Source of the DNA: Actinomycetota bacterium
GTDB lineage: Bacteria > Actinomycetota > Actinomycetes > S36-B12
NCBI GenBank assembly: GCA_030652695.1
Contig: JAUSQD010000019.1
Span: forward strand, 1 to 37,522
DNA length: 37,522 bases
Direction of reading: 5' to 3'
In this document: piece after piece, positions 10,275 to 17,289 of the stretch
Layout of the letters: every line of letters begins with the position of its first letter
How positions within the stretch are numbered: position 1 is the first letter of the stretch
Program-made: the position numbers and the translations under genes
Notes under the pieces: model-generated
The model's input: the letters and a program-made list of their open reading frames with translations, nothing else
Told to the model about the DNA's origin: nothing
Database searches by the model: none

Positions 10275-11621
10275 TTACAGGGGGCTCCTGAGCAGCGCTA
10301 GGAACATCGCATCAGTGCCGTGGCGATGCGGCCAGAGCTGCACAAAAGGACCTCGAGCAGAGTCCGTGACCTCCGGCAGGAAACTCGGGGCGTCCAGCAG
10401 TTCGAGCTCGGGGTGCTGCTTGCGGATGTCGCTGATCACCAGTTCAGTCTCGGCGAAGTGTGGTGAGCAGGTGACATAGGCGATCACCCCACCTGGAGCC
10501 ACGGCGGCAATCGCAGAATTCAGCAATGCTCTTTGCAATGGTGCAAGCTCAGCGACATCGTTCAGCTTCCTTCGCCAACGCGACTCAGGTCGTCGCCGTA
10601 GTGCTCCCAGTCCACTGCACGGTGCATCCACGAGGACACGATCAAATTGGCCTTCCCAAGGCTGCGTGACGGCATCGGCGACGATGACCTCAGTCGAGCT
10701 GTCTGTACCCAGAGATTGCCTGACCAGTTGTGCCCGATGGGCGTGCGGCTCAACAGCAGTCAGGTGCACACCCTGTCCGAACGCGACCGACTCAAGCAGT
10801 GCCGCCTTGCCACCAGGTCCGGCACACATATCCAGCCACCGTCCTTCGGTGCTGGAGACAGGAACACGCGTGAGTGCCAAGGTCACCAGCTGGCTGCCTT
10901 CGTCCTGCACGCCGACTTCACCGCTGCGGATCTGCGGAATCGCTTCAGGGGTGCCGTCAACCAGGGTGCCAGCCACAGCTGACCAGCGCCCCGCCTCCAC
11001 CCCCGGAATTTCCAGGAGCGCATCGACGGAAATCCGACGAGCAACCAGCGATGGGCGGGCTGGGGTGTTGTCAGATTTGAGCAGTTCAGCGAGTTCAGAC
11101 TTGCGATCAGCCAGTGCTTGCGAGAAGGCACGAACAATCCACACAGGATGCGACCAGCGCACAGCCAATTCCTTCTCGGCCGGGCCGCTCACTCCCAGCT
11201 CAGTTGCCCATTCTTCATTGGTCCGAGCCGCCACCTTGCGCAGCACTGCATTGACGAAGCCGGCCCGTGAAGCGGCACCGCTGACTGCGCCGGTGGCTCT
11301 GGCCAGGTTGCAAGTGGAATCAACTGCCGCGTGACTTGGCACGCGCATCATCAGGAGTTGGTGCGTGCCAAGCCGCAGCAGGTCCTTCATGCCTGCATCT
11401 ACCTGATCCCACGGGCGAGATATGCAGCTCGCCAAAATGGCGTCGTACCAGCCCTGCCAACGCAAGGTGCCGTAGCCGAGCTCGGTGGCGAATCCTGCAT
11501 CACGACCATCGAGTCGCTTGTCTCGAAGAATCGCCGGAAGTGCCAAGTTCGCGTATGCGTCGTCAACTCGGACGACGCGAAGAAGTGCAACCGCTGCCTC
11601 GCGCGCGGGATCGCCGCTCAT
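10275..11621 (-). CDS. rsmB: 16S rRNA m5C967 methyltransferase
   Basis: RsmB methylates C967 of 16S rRNA using SAM. At 448 residues it has the N-terminal NusB-like RNA-binding domain (DPAREAAVALLRVVRVDDAYANLAL) and the C-terminal RsmB/NOP2 methyltransferase domain with DMCAGPGGKAALL (SAM loop), DAPCSGLGALRRRPE and the catalytic Cys motif VTCSPHFAETE. The start at 11621 is chosen because the ATG overlaps the fmt stop as ATGA and the conserved domain begins there. The track ORF extends 39 codons into fmt. The def-fmt-rsmB order is a widespread translation-related cluster. Confidence 0.95.
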   Translation of the reverse strand: MSGDPAREAAVALLRVVRVDDAYANLALPAILRDKRLDGRDAGFATELGYGTLRWQGWYDAILASCISRPWDQVDAGMKDLLRLGTHQLLMMRVPSHAAVDSTCNLARATGAVSGAASRAGFVNAVLRKVAARTNEEWATELGVSGPAEKELAVRWSHPVWIVRAFSQALADRKSELAELLKSDNTPARPSLVARRISVDALLEIPGVEAGRWSAVAGTLVDGTPEAIPQIRSGEVGVQDEGSQLVTLALTRVPVSSTEGRWLDMCAGPGGKAALLESVAFGQGVHLTAVEPHAHRAQLVRQSLGTDSSTEVIVADAVTQPWEGQFDRVLVDAPCSGLGALRRRPESRWRRKLNDVAELAPLQRALLNSAIAAVAPGGVIAYVTCSPHFAETELVISDIRKQHPELELLDAPSFLPEVTDSARGPFVQLWPHRHGTDAMFLALLRSPL

Positions 11622-12547
11622 TGAAAGGACGCACCCAAAAGGTCGACTCCACGCGCCCAGTCGCGAGCACTCATCTGCTTTCGCCCTGCCGCCTGCACTT
11701 GATCCAGACAGGCTGCACGACTTGCGGTGCCAACCCACACTGCGGCCTTGGACACATGGATCTGGCCCGGGGCCAAGGAAGGCGCCTCTTCAGGAGCTCG
11801 CAGCACAAGAGGCGACAGCTTGACTCGCTCTGCGCCAAGAGTCGTCCAAGCGCCCGGATCAGGAGTGGTCGCCCGAATTCTTCGATCCACGCCCACCCAC
11901 GGGTCAGTCCAGCGAACGCGTGCATCATCGCTGCTCAGTTTTGGCGCCAGAGAAAGTCCTAGGTCGGACTGCTCAACCGGGGAAAGCTCGCCGGCTTCGA
12001 TGCCGTCCAAGGTGGCCGCCAGAAGTGAGCTGCCGTGGGTCGCCAATCGACTCAGCAGTTCACCGGCGGTGTCACTTGGCAGCACCCTTTCAGTGAAGGA
12101 GCCAAATACTGGGCCGTCGTCAAGTCCTGGCCCAATCAGGAAGGTGCTGGCTCCCGTGACCTCGTCACCATGCAGGAGCGACCACTGCACCGGGGCAGCA
12201 CCACGCCAAGCGGGCAAGAGCGAGAAGTGCAGATTGATCCAGCCATGAGGGGCTGCCGCGAGGAGATCGGCCGGCACCAGATTGCCGTAGGCAACCACTG
12301 GAATGCAGTCAGGGGCCCAAGCCGCCAGTCCCTCCTGGAAGGCCGGATCCCTCAGTGAAACTGGAGTCAGCACTGGGATGCCCTGTTCGTCAGCCAATTG
12401 CCCAACCGGACTTCGCTGCATCGAGCGACCTCTGCCTGCCGGTGCATCCGCCCTCGTGATCACACCCACGACCTCATGTGTAGTCGACAAGAGCGTTTGG
12501 AGCGCGACTGCAGCAACATGCGGAGTTCCCGCAAAGACAAGGCGCAA
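11618..12547 (-). CDS. fmt: Methionyl-tRNA formyltransferase
   Basis: Fmt formylates initiator Met-tRNA using 10-formyl-tetrahydrofolate. The 309 residues contain the N-terminal hydrolase-like domain, with VFAGTPHVA, the active-site segment NLHFSLLPAWRGAAPVQ and IGPGLDDGPV, and the C-terminal tRNA-binding barrel (about 200-300). The start is TTG, 3 nt after the def stop, with no clear Shine-Dalgarno, so translation is probably coupled to def. Product and neighbour are opposed functions: Fmt adds the formyl group and Def removes it. Confidence 0.95.
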   Translation of the reverse strand: MRLVFAGTPHVAAVALQTLLSTTHEVVGVITRADAPAGRGRSMQRSPVGQLADEQGIPVLTPVSLRDPAFQEGLAAWAPDCIPVVAYGNLVPADLLAAAPHGWINLHFSLLPAWRGAAPVQWSLLHGDEVTGASTFLIGPGLDDGPVFGSFTERVLPSDTAGELLSRLATHGSSLLAATLDGIEAGELSPVEQSDLGLSLAPKLSSDDARVRWTDPWVGVDRRIRATTPDPGAWTTLGAERVKLSPLVLRAPEEAPSLAPGQIHVSKAAVWVGTASRAACLDQVQAAGRKQMSARDWARGVDLLGASFQ

Positions 12548-12550
12548 GGG

Positions 12551-13093
12551 TTACAGCCACTTCGCATTGATTGGGTGCGGACTCAGTTGCACTGGAGGCG
12601 GCTCGCCAAACCATTCAGATTCGCGAATTTCCTTCATGGCTGCCTTGCGCAGAGCTTCGTCCAGTCGGTCGATGAACAAAATCCCATCAAGGTGATCGGT
12701 CTCGTGTTGGACCGCTCGTGCAAGCAACTCGCTGCCTTCGATGACCACCGGCTCGCCATGCATATTCATTCCGCGAGCAACTACGCGCATGGCCCTCTTG
12801 GTATCAAAGGACAGGCCTGGGAGCGAAAGGCAGCCCTCGTCACCTTCTTGAAGTTCATCAGACAGATCCAAGTCTGGATTGATGAGATGGCCGAGTTCAT
12901 CGTCAACCCAATAGGTGAACACTCGAAGTGACACGCCAATCTGCGGCGCTGCAAGCCCCGCACCAGGCGCATCCATCATGGTGTCCGTAAGGTCTTTGAC
13001 GAGCTTTCGCAACTCCCGATCGAAGGTGACGACGGGAGCTGCGGGCACGCGCAACACAGGGTCGCCAAAGAGGCGGATCTCCTGGATGGGCAT
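12551..13093 (-). CDS. def: Peptide deformylase
   Basis: Def removes the N-formyl group from nascent proteins. The 180-residue metalloenzyme has all three motifs: GAGLAAPQIG (motif 1), EGCLSLPG with the metal-binding Cys (motif 2) and QHETDHLDG with two metal-binding His and the catalytic Glu (motif 3). There is no Shine-Dalgarno. TAGACT ends 6 nt before the ATG, consistent with a leaderless promoter in the 35-bp gap after rnj. That gap also holds a weak 5-bp inverted repeat (13115-13130). Confidence 0.96.
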   Translation of the reverse strand: MPIQEIRLFGDPVLRVPAAPVVTFDRELRKLVKDLTDTMMDAPGAGLAAPQIGVSLRVFTYWVDDELGHLINPDLDLSDELQEGDEGCLSLPGLSFDTKRAMRVVARGMNMHGEPVVIEGSELLARAVQHETDHLDGILFIDRLDEALRKAAMKEIRESEWFGEPPPVQLSPHPINAKWL

Positions 13094-13099
13094 GGATGA

Positions 13100-13105
13100 A
13101 GTCTA
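13100..13105 (-). promoter_or_regulatory. Candidate leaderless -10 box (def-fmt-rsmB)
   Basis: The minus strand reads TAGACT, TCATCC, ATG. The hexamer fits TANNNT with 6-nt spacing, and no Shine-Dalgarno is present. Confidence 0.45.
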
Positions 13106-13128
13106 GGCAGCCTGAGAGCGAAGCTGCT

Positions 13129-14808
13129 CTAGCCCTCAATAATGACGGGCACGATCATGGGACGGCGCTTGTGATTGGTGTTGACCCACTTGCCCACTTG
13201 ACGACGAACGCGCTGCTGCAGTTCATGCACATCGGTCACTCCCCCGATCAGCGCCTCTTCGAGCACTGTTCGGACTTGCTCCACTGCAACGCTGAAGGAT
13301 TCATCCTTCAATCCCAGCCCGCGCGCGTGAATCTCCGGGCCGGCAACCACCTTTGACTCGATCAGGTCAACTGCCGCGAAAATCGTGATGAAGCCCTCCT
13401 CGCCCAGCACCCGCCGATCCTTGAGCAAGTTCTCGGTGACGTTGCCAACGCTGGATCCGTCGACATAGACGAAGCCGACAGGCAGGTAGCCGACAATGGC
13501 CGCCTTGCCCTCGAACAAGTCCACCACGACACCATCATCAGCCAAAATCACGCGTTCAGGATCGATGCCGACACCGACCGCGAGCTGCTTGTTCGCGCGC
13601 AGGTGGCGCCACTCACCGTGGACAGGCATCACATTGCGCGGCTTGACCACGTTGTACAAGTACCGAAGTTCGCCGGCGGCCGCATGCCCTGACACATGCA
13701 CCAGTGCATTTCCCTTGTGCACCACGTGAGCGCCCAGGCGAGAAAGTCCATTCACCACCCGATTGACTGAGTTCTCATTGCCAGGAATCAGCGACGAGGC
13801 CAACACCACGGTGTCCTGCGGGCCAACGCTGATCGGATGATCGCGATTGGCGATCCGTGAGAGCACGGCCATTGGCTCCCCTTGAGATCCGGTGCAGATC
13901 AGCACGGTCTCATCGTCCGGCAGGCCGGTGAGTTCATCCACGGTGACCATCAGGCCACCTGGAACCTTCAGCAGCCCCAAGTCTCTGGCCACGCCCATAT
14001 TGCGCACCATTGATCGGCCGACAAGTGCCACACGACGCCCGTGCAGAGCGGCCATGTCGATGATCTGTTGGATGCGATGCACATGACTGGCGAAGGAAGC
14101 CACGATGATTCGGCCGTCAGCTCGAAGAAAGACACTGTCAAGGACCGGTTCGATCTCACGCTCACTGGCCACAAAGCCGGGCACTTCGGCATTGGTGCTG
14201 TCGACCATCAGCAGGTCAACTCCCTGATCACCGATGCGCGCAAAGCCATTGAGATCGGTGATGCGCCCATCAAGTGGCAGCTGGTCCATCTTGAAGTCAC
14301 CTGTGTGCAAGATGGTGCCGCTTGGCGTTCTGATTGCCAGCGCCAAGGCATCAGGGATCGAGTGATTGACGGCGAGAAACTCCAGGCCGAAATTGCCGAT
14401 CTGCAGGGTCTGACCCTCGCTGATGAGATTGACCGTTCCCGGAATCCGGTGTTCGCGCAGCTTGCCCTCGAGCAGCGCCAGGGTGAAGCGCGAGCCATAG
14501 ATCGGGATGTCCTGACGCAGTCGCAGCAGATACGGAAGCGCTCCAATGTGATCCTCATGTCCATGAGTCAGGACCACTGCCTCGACATCGGCCATCCGAT
14601 CAGCGATCGGGCTGAAATCCGGAAGGATCAAGTCGACTCCCGGCTGAGAGTCCTCGGGAAACAACACCCCGCAGTCCAAGATCAGCAGTCGCCCGTCGAA
14701 TTCGAAGACCGTCATGTTTCGACCGATTTCGCCCAGGCCGCCGAGGGCGAAAATGCGAGTGGCGCCTTTGGCGAGGGGCGGTGGTGGTGGCAGTTCGCTA
14801 TGAGTCAT
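13129..14808 (-). CDS. rnj: Ribonuclease J
   Basis: RNase J is a metallo-beta-lactamase-fold endo/5'-exoribonuclease for mRNA turnover and rRNA maturation. The 559-residue protein has the zinc motif LTHGHEDHIGALP (His82, His84, Asp86, His87), HTGDFKMDQ, the beta-CASP domain with ICTGSQGEP and HVSGHAAAGEL, and a C-terminal domain ending KRRPMIVPVIIEG. I chose ATG at 14808 because the longer track ORF overlaps dapA; AGGAT lies 7-11 nt upstream as a modest Shine-Dalgarno. It follows dapA by 31 bp, the common actinobacterial arrangement. Confidence 0.95.
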   Translation of the reverse strand: MTHSELPPPPPLAKGATRIFALGGLGEIGRNMTVFEFDGRLLILDCGVLFPEDSQPGVDLILPDFSPIADRMADVEAVVLTHGHEDHIGALPYLLRLRQDIPIYGSRFTLALLEGKLREHRIPGTVNLISEGQTLQIGNFGLEFLAVNHSIPDALALAIRTPSGTILHTGDFKMDQLPLDGRITDLNGFARIGDQGVDLLMVDSTNAEVPGFVASEREIEPVLDSVFLRADGRIIVASFASHVHRIQQIIDMAALHGRRVALVGRSMVRNMGVARDLGLLKVPGGLMVTVDELTGLPDDETVLICTGSQGEPMAVLSRIANRDHPISVGPQDTVVLASSLIPGNENSVNRVVNGLSRLGAHVVHKGNALVHVSGHAAAGELRYLYNVVKPRNVMPVHGEWRHLRANKQLAVGVGIDPERVILADDGVVVDLFEGKAAIVGYLPVGFVYVDGSSVGNVTENLLKDRRVLGEEGFITIFAAVDLIESKVVAGPEIHARGLGLKDESFSVAVEQVRTVLEEALIGGVTDVHELQQRVRRQVGKWVNTNHKRRPMIVPVIIEG

Positions 14809-14839
14809 ACACAATCCTGTGTCATCTAAAGAGCCCGTG

Positions 14840-15751
14840 TCATGCAGAGAATCCGGCAACGCCACCCTCAGCAAGATCACGGCAGAGCTGCGTGAGTTGC
14901 TCAGGAGTTGCGTCAACGAGTGGCAGGCGCACCGGGCCGCTGGGCATCCCCAGTTCGTTCAGCGCTGCTTTGGTAGTGATTGCACCCTGGGTGCGGAAAA
15001 TTCCACGGTACACAGGAAGCAAAGCATTGTTGATCTTGCGAGCCTGAGTCATATCGCCTGCACGTACTGCCGCCGCCATCTGCGCCAAACGATCACCAAC
15101 GAGGTGCCCAACCACCGAAATCATGCCGACGGCACCAATGGCGAAAAGAGGGAGATGAAGTTCGTCATCTCCGGAATACCAGGCTAAGTCCGTCCGTGCC
15201 ATGACCCATTGTGCTGCGTCAAGATCGCCCTTGGCGTCCTTGTTTGCCACGATTCTTGGGTGCTCCGCGATGCGAACAAAGGTCTCAGTCTCGATTGCAG
15301 TGCCTGTGCGCTTCGGAATGTCGTACGTCAATAGGGGCAGCTCGGTCGCATCCGCGATGGCATAGAAATGTGCGATCAGTCCTGCTTGTGGCGGACGGTT
15401 GTAGTACGGAGTGACCGCCATCAATCCGTGTGCGCCTGCTGCAGCAGCAGCTCGCGCGGCACCAACGGAATGCGCAGTGTCATTGGTTCCAACGCCCGCA
15501 ACGATCGTGGCACGATCCCCGACTGCCTCGATCACGGCCCGAAGCACTGCTACGTCCTCTTCGTCGGTCTTGGTCGGCGATTCGCCGGTCGTGCCGTTGA
15601 TCACCAATCCGTCATGACTCAAGTTATCCACGAGATGGGTGGCGAGTGTCTGCGCACCATCCAAGTCCAGACTGCCATCGGCCTTGAACGGAGTGACCAT
15701 CGCCGAGAGCATGACCCCGAAAGGGACGTCTGGACTTGATTGGCCGGGCAT
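14840..15751 (-). CDS. dapA: 4-hydroxy-tetrahydrodipicolinate synthase
   Basis: DapA condenses pyruvate and aspartate semialdehyde in the lysine/diaminopimelate pathway. The 303-residue TIM-barrel lyase shows NGTTGESPT, TPYYNRPPQAGL, YDIPKRTG with the catalytic Tyr, and the Schiff-base lysine in VANKDAKGDL. There is no Shine-Dalgarno. TACTCT ends 7 nt before the ATG, a leaderless-type promoter located in the 29-bp gap after thyX. Its partner dapB is about 3.8 kb upstream, with thyX and a two-component system in between. Confidence 0.96.
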   Translation of the reverse strand: MPGQSSPDVPFGVMLSAMVTPFKADGSLDLDGAQTLATHLVDNLSHDGLVINGTTGESPTKTDEEDVAVLRAVIEAVGDRATIVAGVGTNDTAHSVGAARAAAAAGAHGLMAVTPYYNRPPQAGLIAHFYAIADATELPLLTYDIPKRTGTAIETETFVRIAEHPRIVANKDAKGDLDAAQWVMARTDLAWYSGDDELHLPLFAIGAVGMISVVGHLVGDRLAQMAAAVRAGDMTQARKINNALLPVYRGIFRTQGAITTKAALNELGMPSGPVRLPLVDATPEQLTQLCRDLAEGGVAGFSA

Positions 15752-15758
15752 GTGTATG

Positions 15759-15764
15759 AGAGTA
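15759..15764 (-). promoter_or_regulatory. Candidate leaderless -10 box (dapA-rnj)
   Basis: The minus strand reads TACTCT, CATACAC (7 nt), ATG. An 11-bp palindrome GTCTC-A-GAGAC (15770-15780) lies immediately upstream, next to the thyX stop, and could act as an operator or as part of a small hairpin. Confidence 0.45.
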
Positions 15765-15780
15765 CTGGTCGTCTCAGAGA

Positions 15781-16494
15781 CTACGGAGAGACGCGACCGT
15801 TCGCGACGAAGGCAGCGTGCGTCAGCGGCATCAAACGAGCCCAGTGCTCCTCATACTGCTCGGCGACCATCTCGATCTCACGCTGAGGATATGAGGGGAA
15901 TGTGGAGTCCTCAGCCTTGCGCCTCAAGGACAGAAAATTCATCAGTGCCCGCGCGTTGACTGTCACATAGGCACTTGAGTAGATGGATACCGGCAACACC
16001 ATGCGGGCGACTTCGCGAGCGATGCCGGCCTCCAACATCTGCTGATAGGCCGCATAGGCCTCAGTGCAGGATTCGCGCATCCGCTGCTCCAGCAAGTCAT
16101 GCTGCGCCTCGCTGCCATCAAGGAACTCATAGGCACCGGTCTTGCCAACCTGCACCAGCTTGCGCTCGCGTGCTGGGATGTAGAAGACCGGCTTCAACTC
16201 ACGGTAGCGACCTGACTCTTCGTTGTAGCTGGCCATGCGATGGCGCATGTGCTCTCGCCAGACGAATATCGGTGCCTGCACGAAGAAGGTCATGGAATTG
16301 TGCTCGAACGGGCTTCCGTGTCGCTCACGCATCAGGAAATTGATGAGTCCCTTGGAACTGCCCGCATCGGCATCAACGTCGTCCAGTGATTGTTCCCCAG
16401 CAGTGGAGACCCTGGCGGCAAAGACCACATCCGCGTCTTTGGCGCTGTCGCGCACGAGCTCAACGGCGATGTCACTGCGAAAGGTCAAATCCAC
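15781..16494 (-). CDS. thyX: FAD-dependent thymidylate synthase
   Basis: ThyX converts dUMP to dTMP using methylene-tetrahydrofolate, with FAD and NADPH as reductant. The 237-residue protein carries the diagnostic RHR-x7-S motif in RHRMASYNEESGRY, plus the N-terminal FEHNSMTFFVQAPIFVWRE segment and the C-terminal VNARALMNFLSLR. The GTG start at 16494 is preceded by TAAGGT with a 6-nt gap, which can be read as a leaderless -10 or a poor Shine-Dalgarno. It is separated from the upstream response regulator by 159 bp containing a terminator-like hairpin, so it is probably a separate transcript. Confidence 0.96.
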   Translation of the reverse strand: MDLTFRSDIAVELVRDSAKDADVVFAARVSTAGEQSLDDVDADAGSSKGLINFLMRERHGSPFEHNSMTFFVQAPIFVWREHMRHRMASYNEESGRYRELKPVFYIPARERKLVQVGKTGAYEFLDGSEAQHDLLEQRMRESCTEAYAAYQQMLEAGIAREVARMVLPVSIYSSAYVTVNARALMNFLSLRRKAEDSTFPSYPQREIEMVAEQYEEHWARLMPLTHAAFVANGRVSP

Positions 16495-16500
16495 TGCTCA

Positions 16501-16506
16501 ACCTTA
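16501..16506 (-). promoter_or_regulatory. Candidate leaderless -10 box (thyX)
   Basis: The minus strand reads TAAGGT, TGAGCA, GTG. Spacing and TANNNT form match the other candidate leaderless starts in the window. AAGGT could alternatively be a weak Shine-Dalgarno. Confidence 0.4.
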
Positions 16507-16559
16507 ACCACGCATTCGGGCCGCACCCGGATTCCAGGTGCGAGCCGCGTGTGCAAATT

Positions 16560-16584
16560 CCGGCGAGACCCCCGCGCTCGCCGG
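16560..16584 (-). terminator. Candidate terminator after the response regulator gene
   Basis: CCGGCGAG and CTCGCCGG form a perfect 8-bp stem with a 9-nt loop, 70 nt after the response-regulator stop. On the minus strand the stem is followed by AATTTGC, so the U-run is weak. It separates the two-component genes from thyX. Confidence 0.45.
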
Positions 16585-16653
16585 CTGGCCCATTTGATCG
16601 GAAAGCAAGCGCCACGTCCACTCAAATCTGTCCCCCAATGGGCTGACACGAAT

Positions 16654-17289
16654 TTAGAGGTCGAGCAGCCCATCGCGTTGTGCTTCGGCAAACATCTGGG
16701 TGCGGGTACGAGCAGTTCGTCCGACATGTGCGTACTTGGTTCGCACCCGATCCAGGTACTCCTTGGCCGTGTGGGGGGAGATGCCCATCGTGGCCGCTAC
16801 CGCGCTGAGCTTCAGTCCTGAGGCATACAGCCGAAGGGCGTGCAGTTCACGGGGGCTGAGATCGGGGGTCTCGGGTGCCAGGGACAAGATCGATGCCAAG
16901 TCCATCGACAGATACAACTCGCCATTTGCGACCACTTCGATGGCCTCAATGAGTGCCTCAAGCGAGACGCGCTTGGCGACAAACCCAAGTGCCCCGCAGT
17001 TCAGGGCCGAACGGATCGCGACGGAGTCCTCGTAAGCGCTCAGCAGCAGGACATGAGTTCCGGCTTCAGTCAGCAACTGCACGCTGTCACTCACAGACGA
17101 ACTCGAGGGCCCCAGATCCACATCAAGGAGTGCCACTTGGGCTCCCGTCAGTGCAGCTTCGTGCGGCTTGTCCCCGCAATAGACGACTGGGGTGTGCCCT
17201 GATTGCGCGAGCAGTGCTCGCAAGCCCTCACGCACGACCTCGTGGTCATCAATGAGCGCCAGACTGCACTTCACGGGTGCTGTGCTCAT
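16654..17289 (-). CDS. NarL/LuxR-type response regulator
   Basis: This 211-residue two-domain regulator has an N-terminal receiver with the acidic pair D14-D15, probable phospho-acceptor D56 in ALLDVDLG, S84 at the switch position and K106 in FVAKR. The C-terminal LuxR-type helix-turn-helix (about 143-188) reads LSPRELHALRLYASGLKLSA, with SPHTAKEYLDRV as recognition segment. It should be phosphorylated by the kinase encoded just upstream, whose 3' end it overlaps. The start is uncertain: ATG at 17289 (41-bp overlap) is used here, while GTG at 17304 and GTG at 17274 are in-frame alternatives, none with a good Shine-Dalgarno. Target genes are unknown. Confidence 0.88.
   Translation of the reverse strand: MSTAPVKCSLALIDDHEVVREGLRALLAQSGHTPVVYCGDKPHEAALTGAQVALLDVDLGPSSSSVSDSVQLLTEAGTHVLLLSAYEDSVAIRSALNCGALGFVAKRVSLEALIEAIEVVANGELYLSMDLASILSLAPETPDLSPRELHALRLYASGLKLSAVAATMGISPHTAKEYLDRVRTKYAHVGRTARTRTQMFAEAQRDGLLDL

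Noticed and set aside
13115-13130. AGAGC/GCTCT repeat after rnj as a terminator
   Set aside because: The stem is only 5 bp with no U-run, and it overlaps the rnj stop codon. It is too weak to call.
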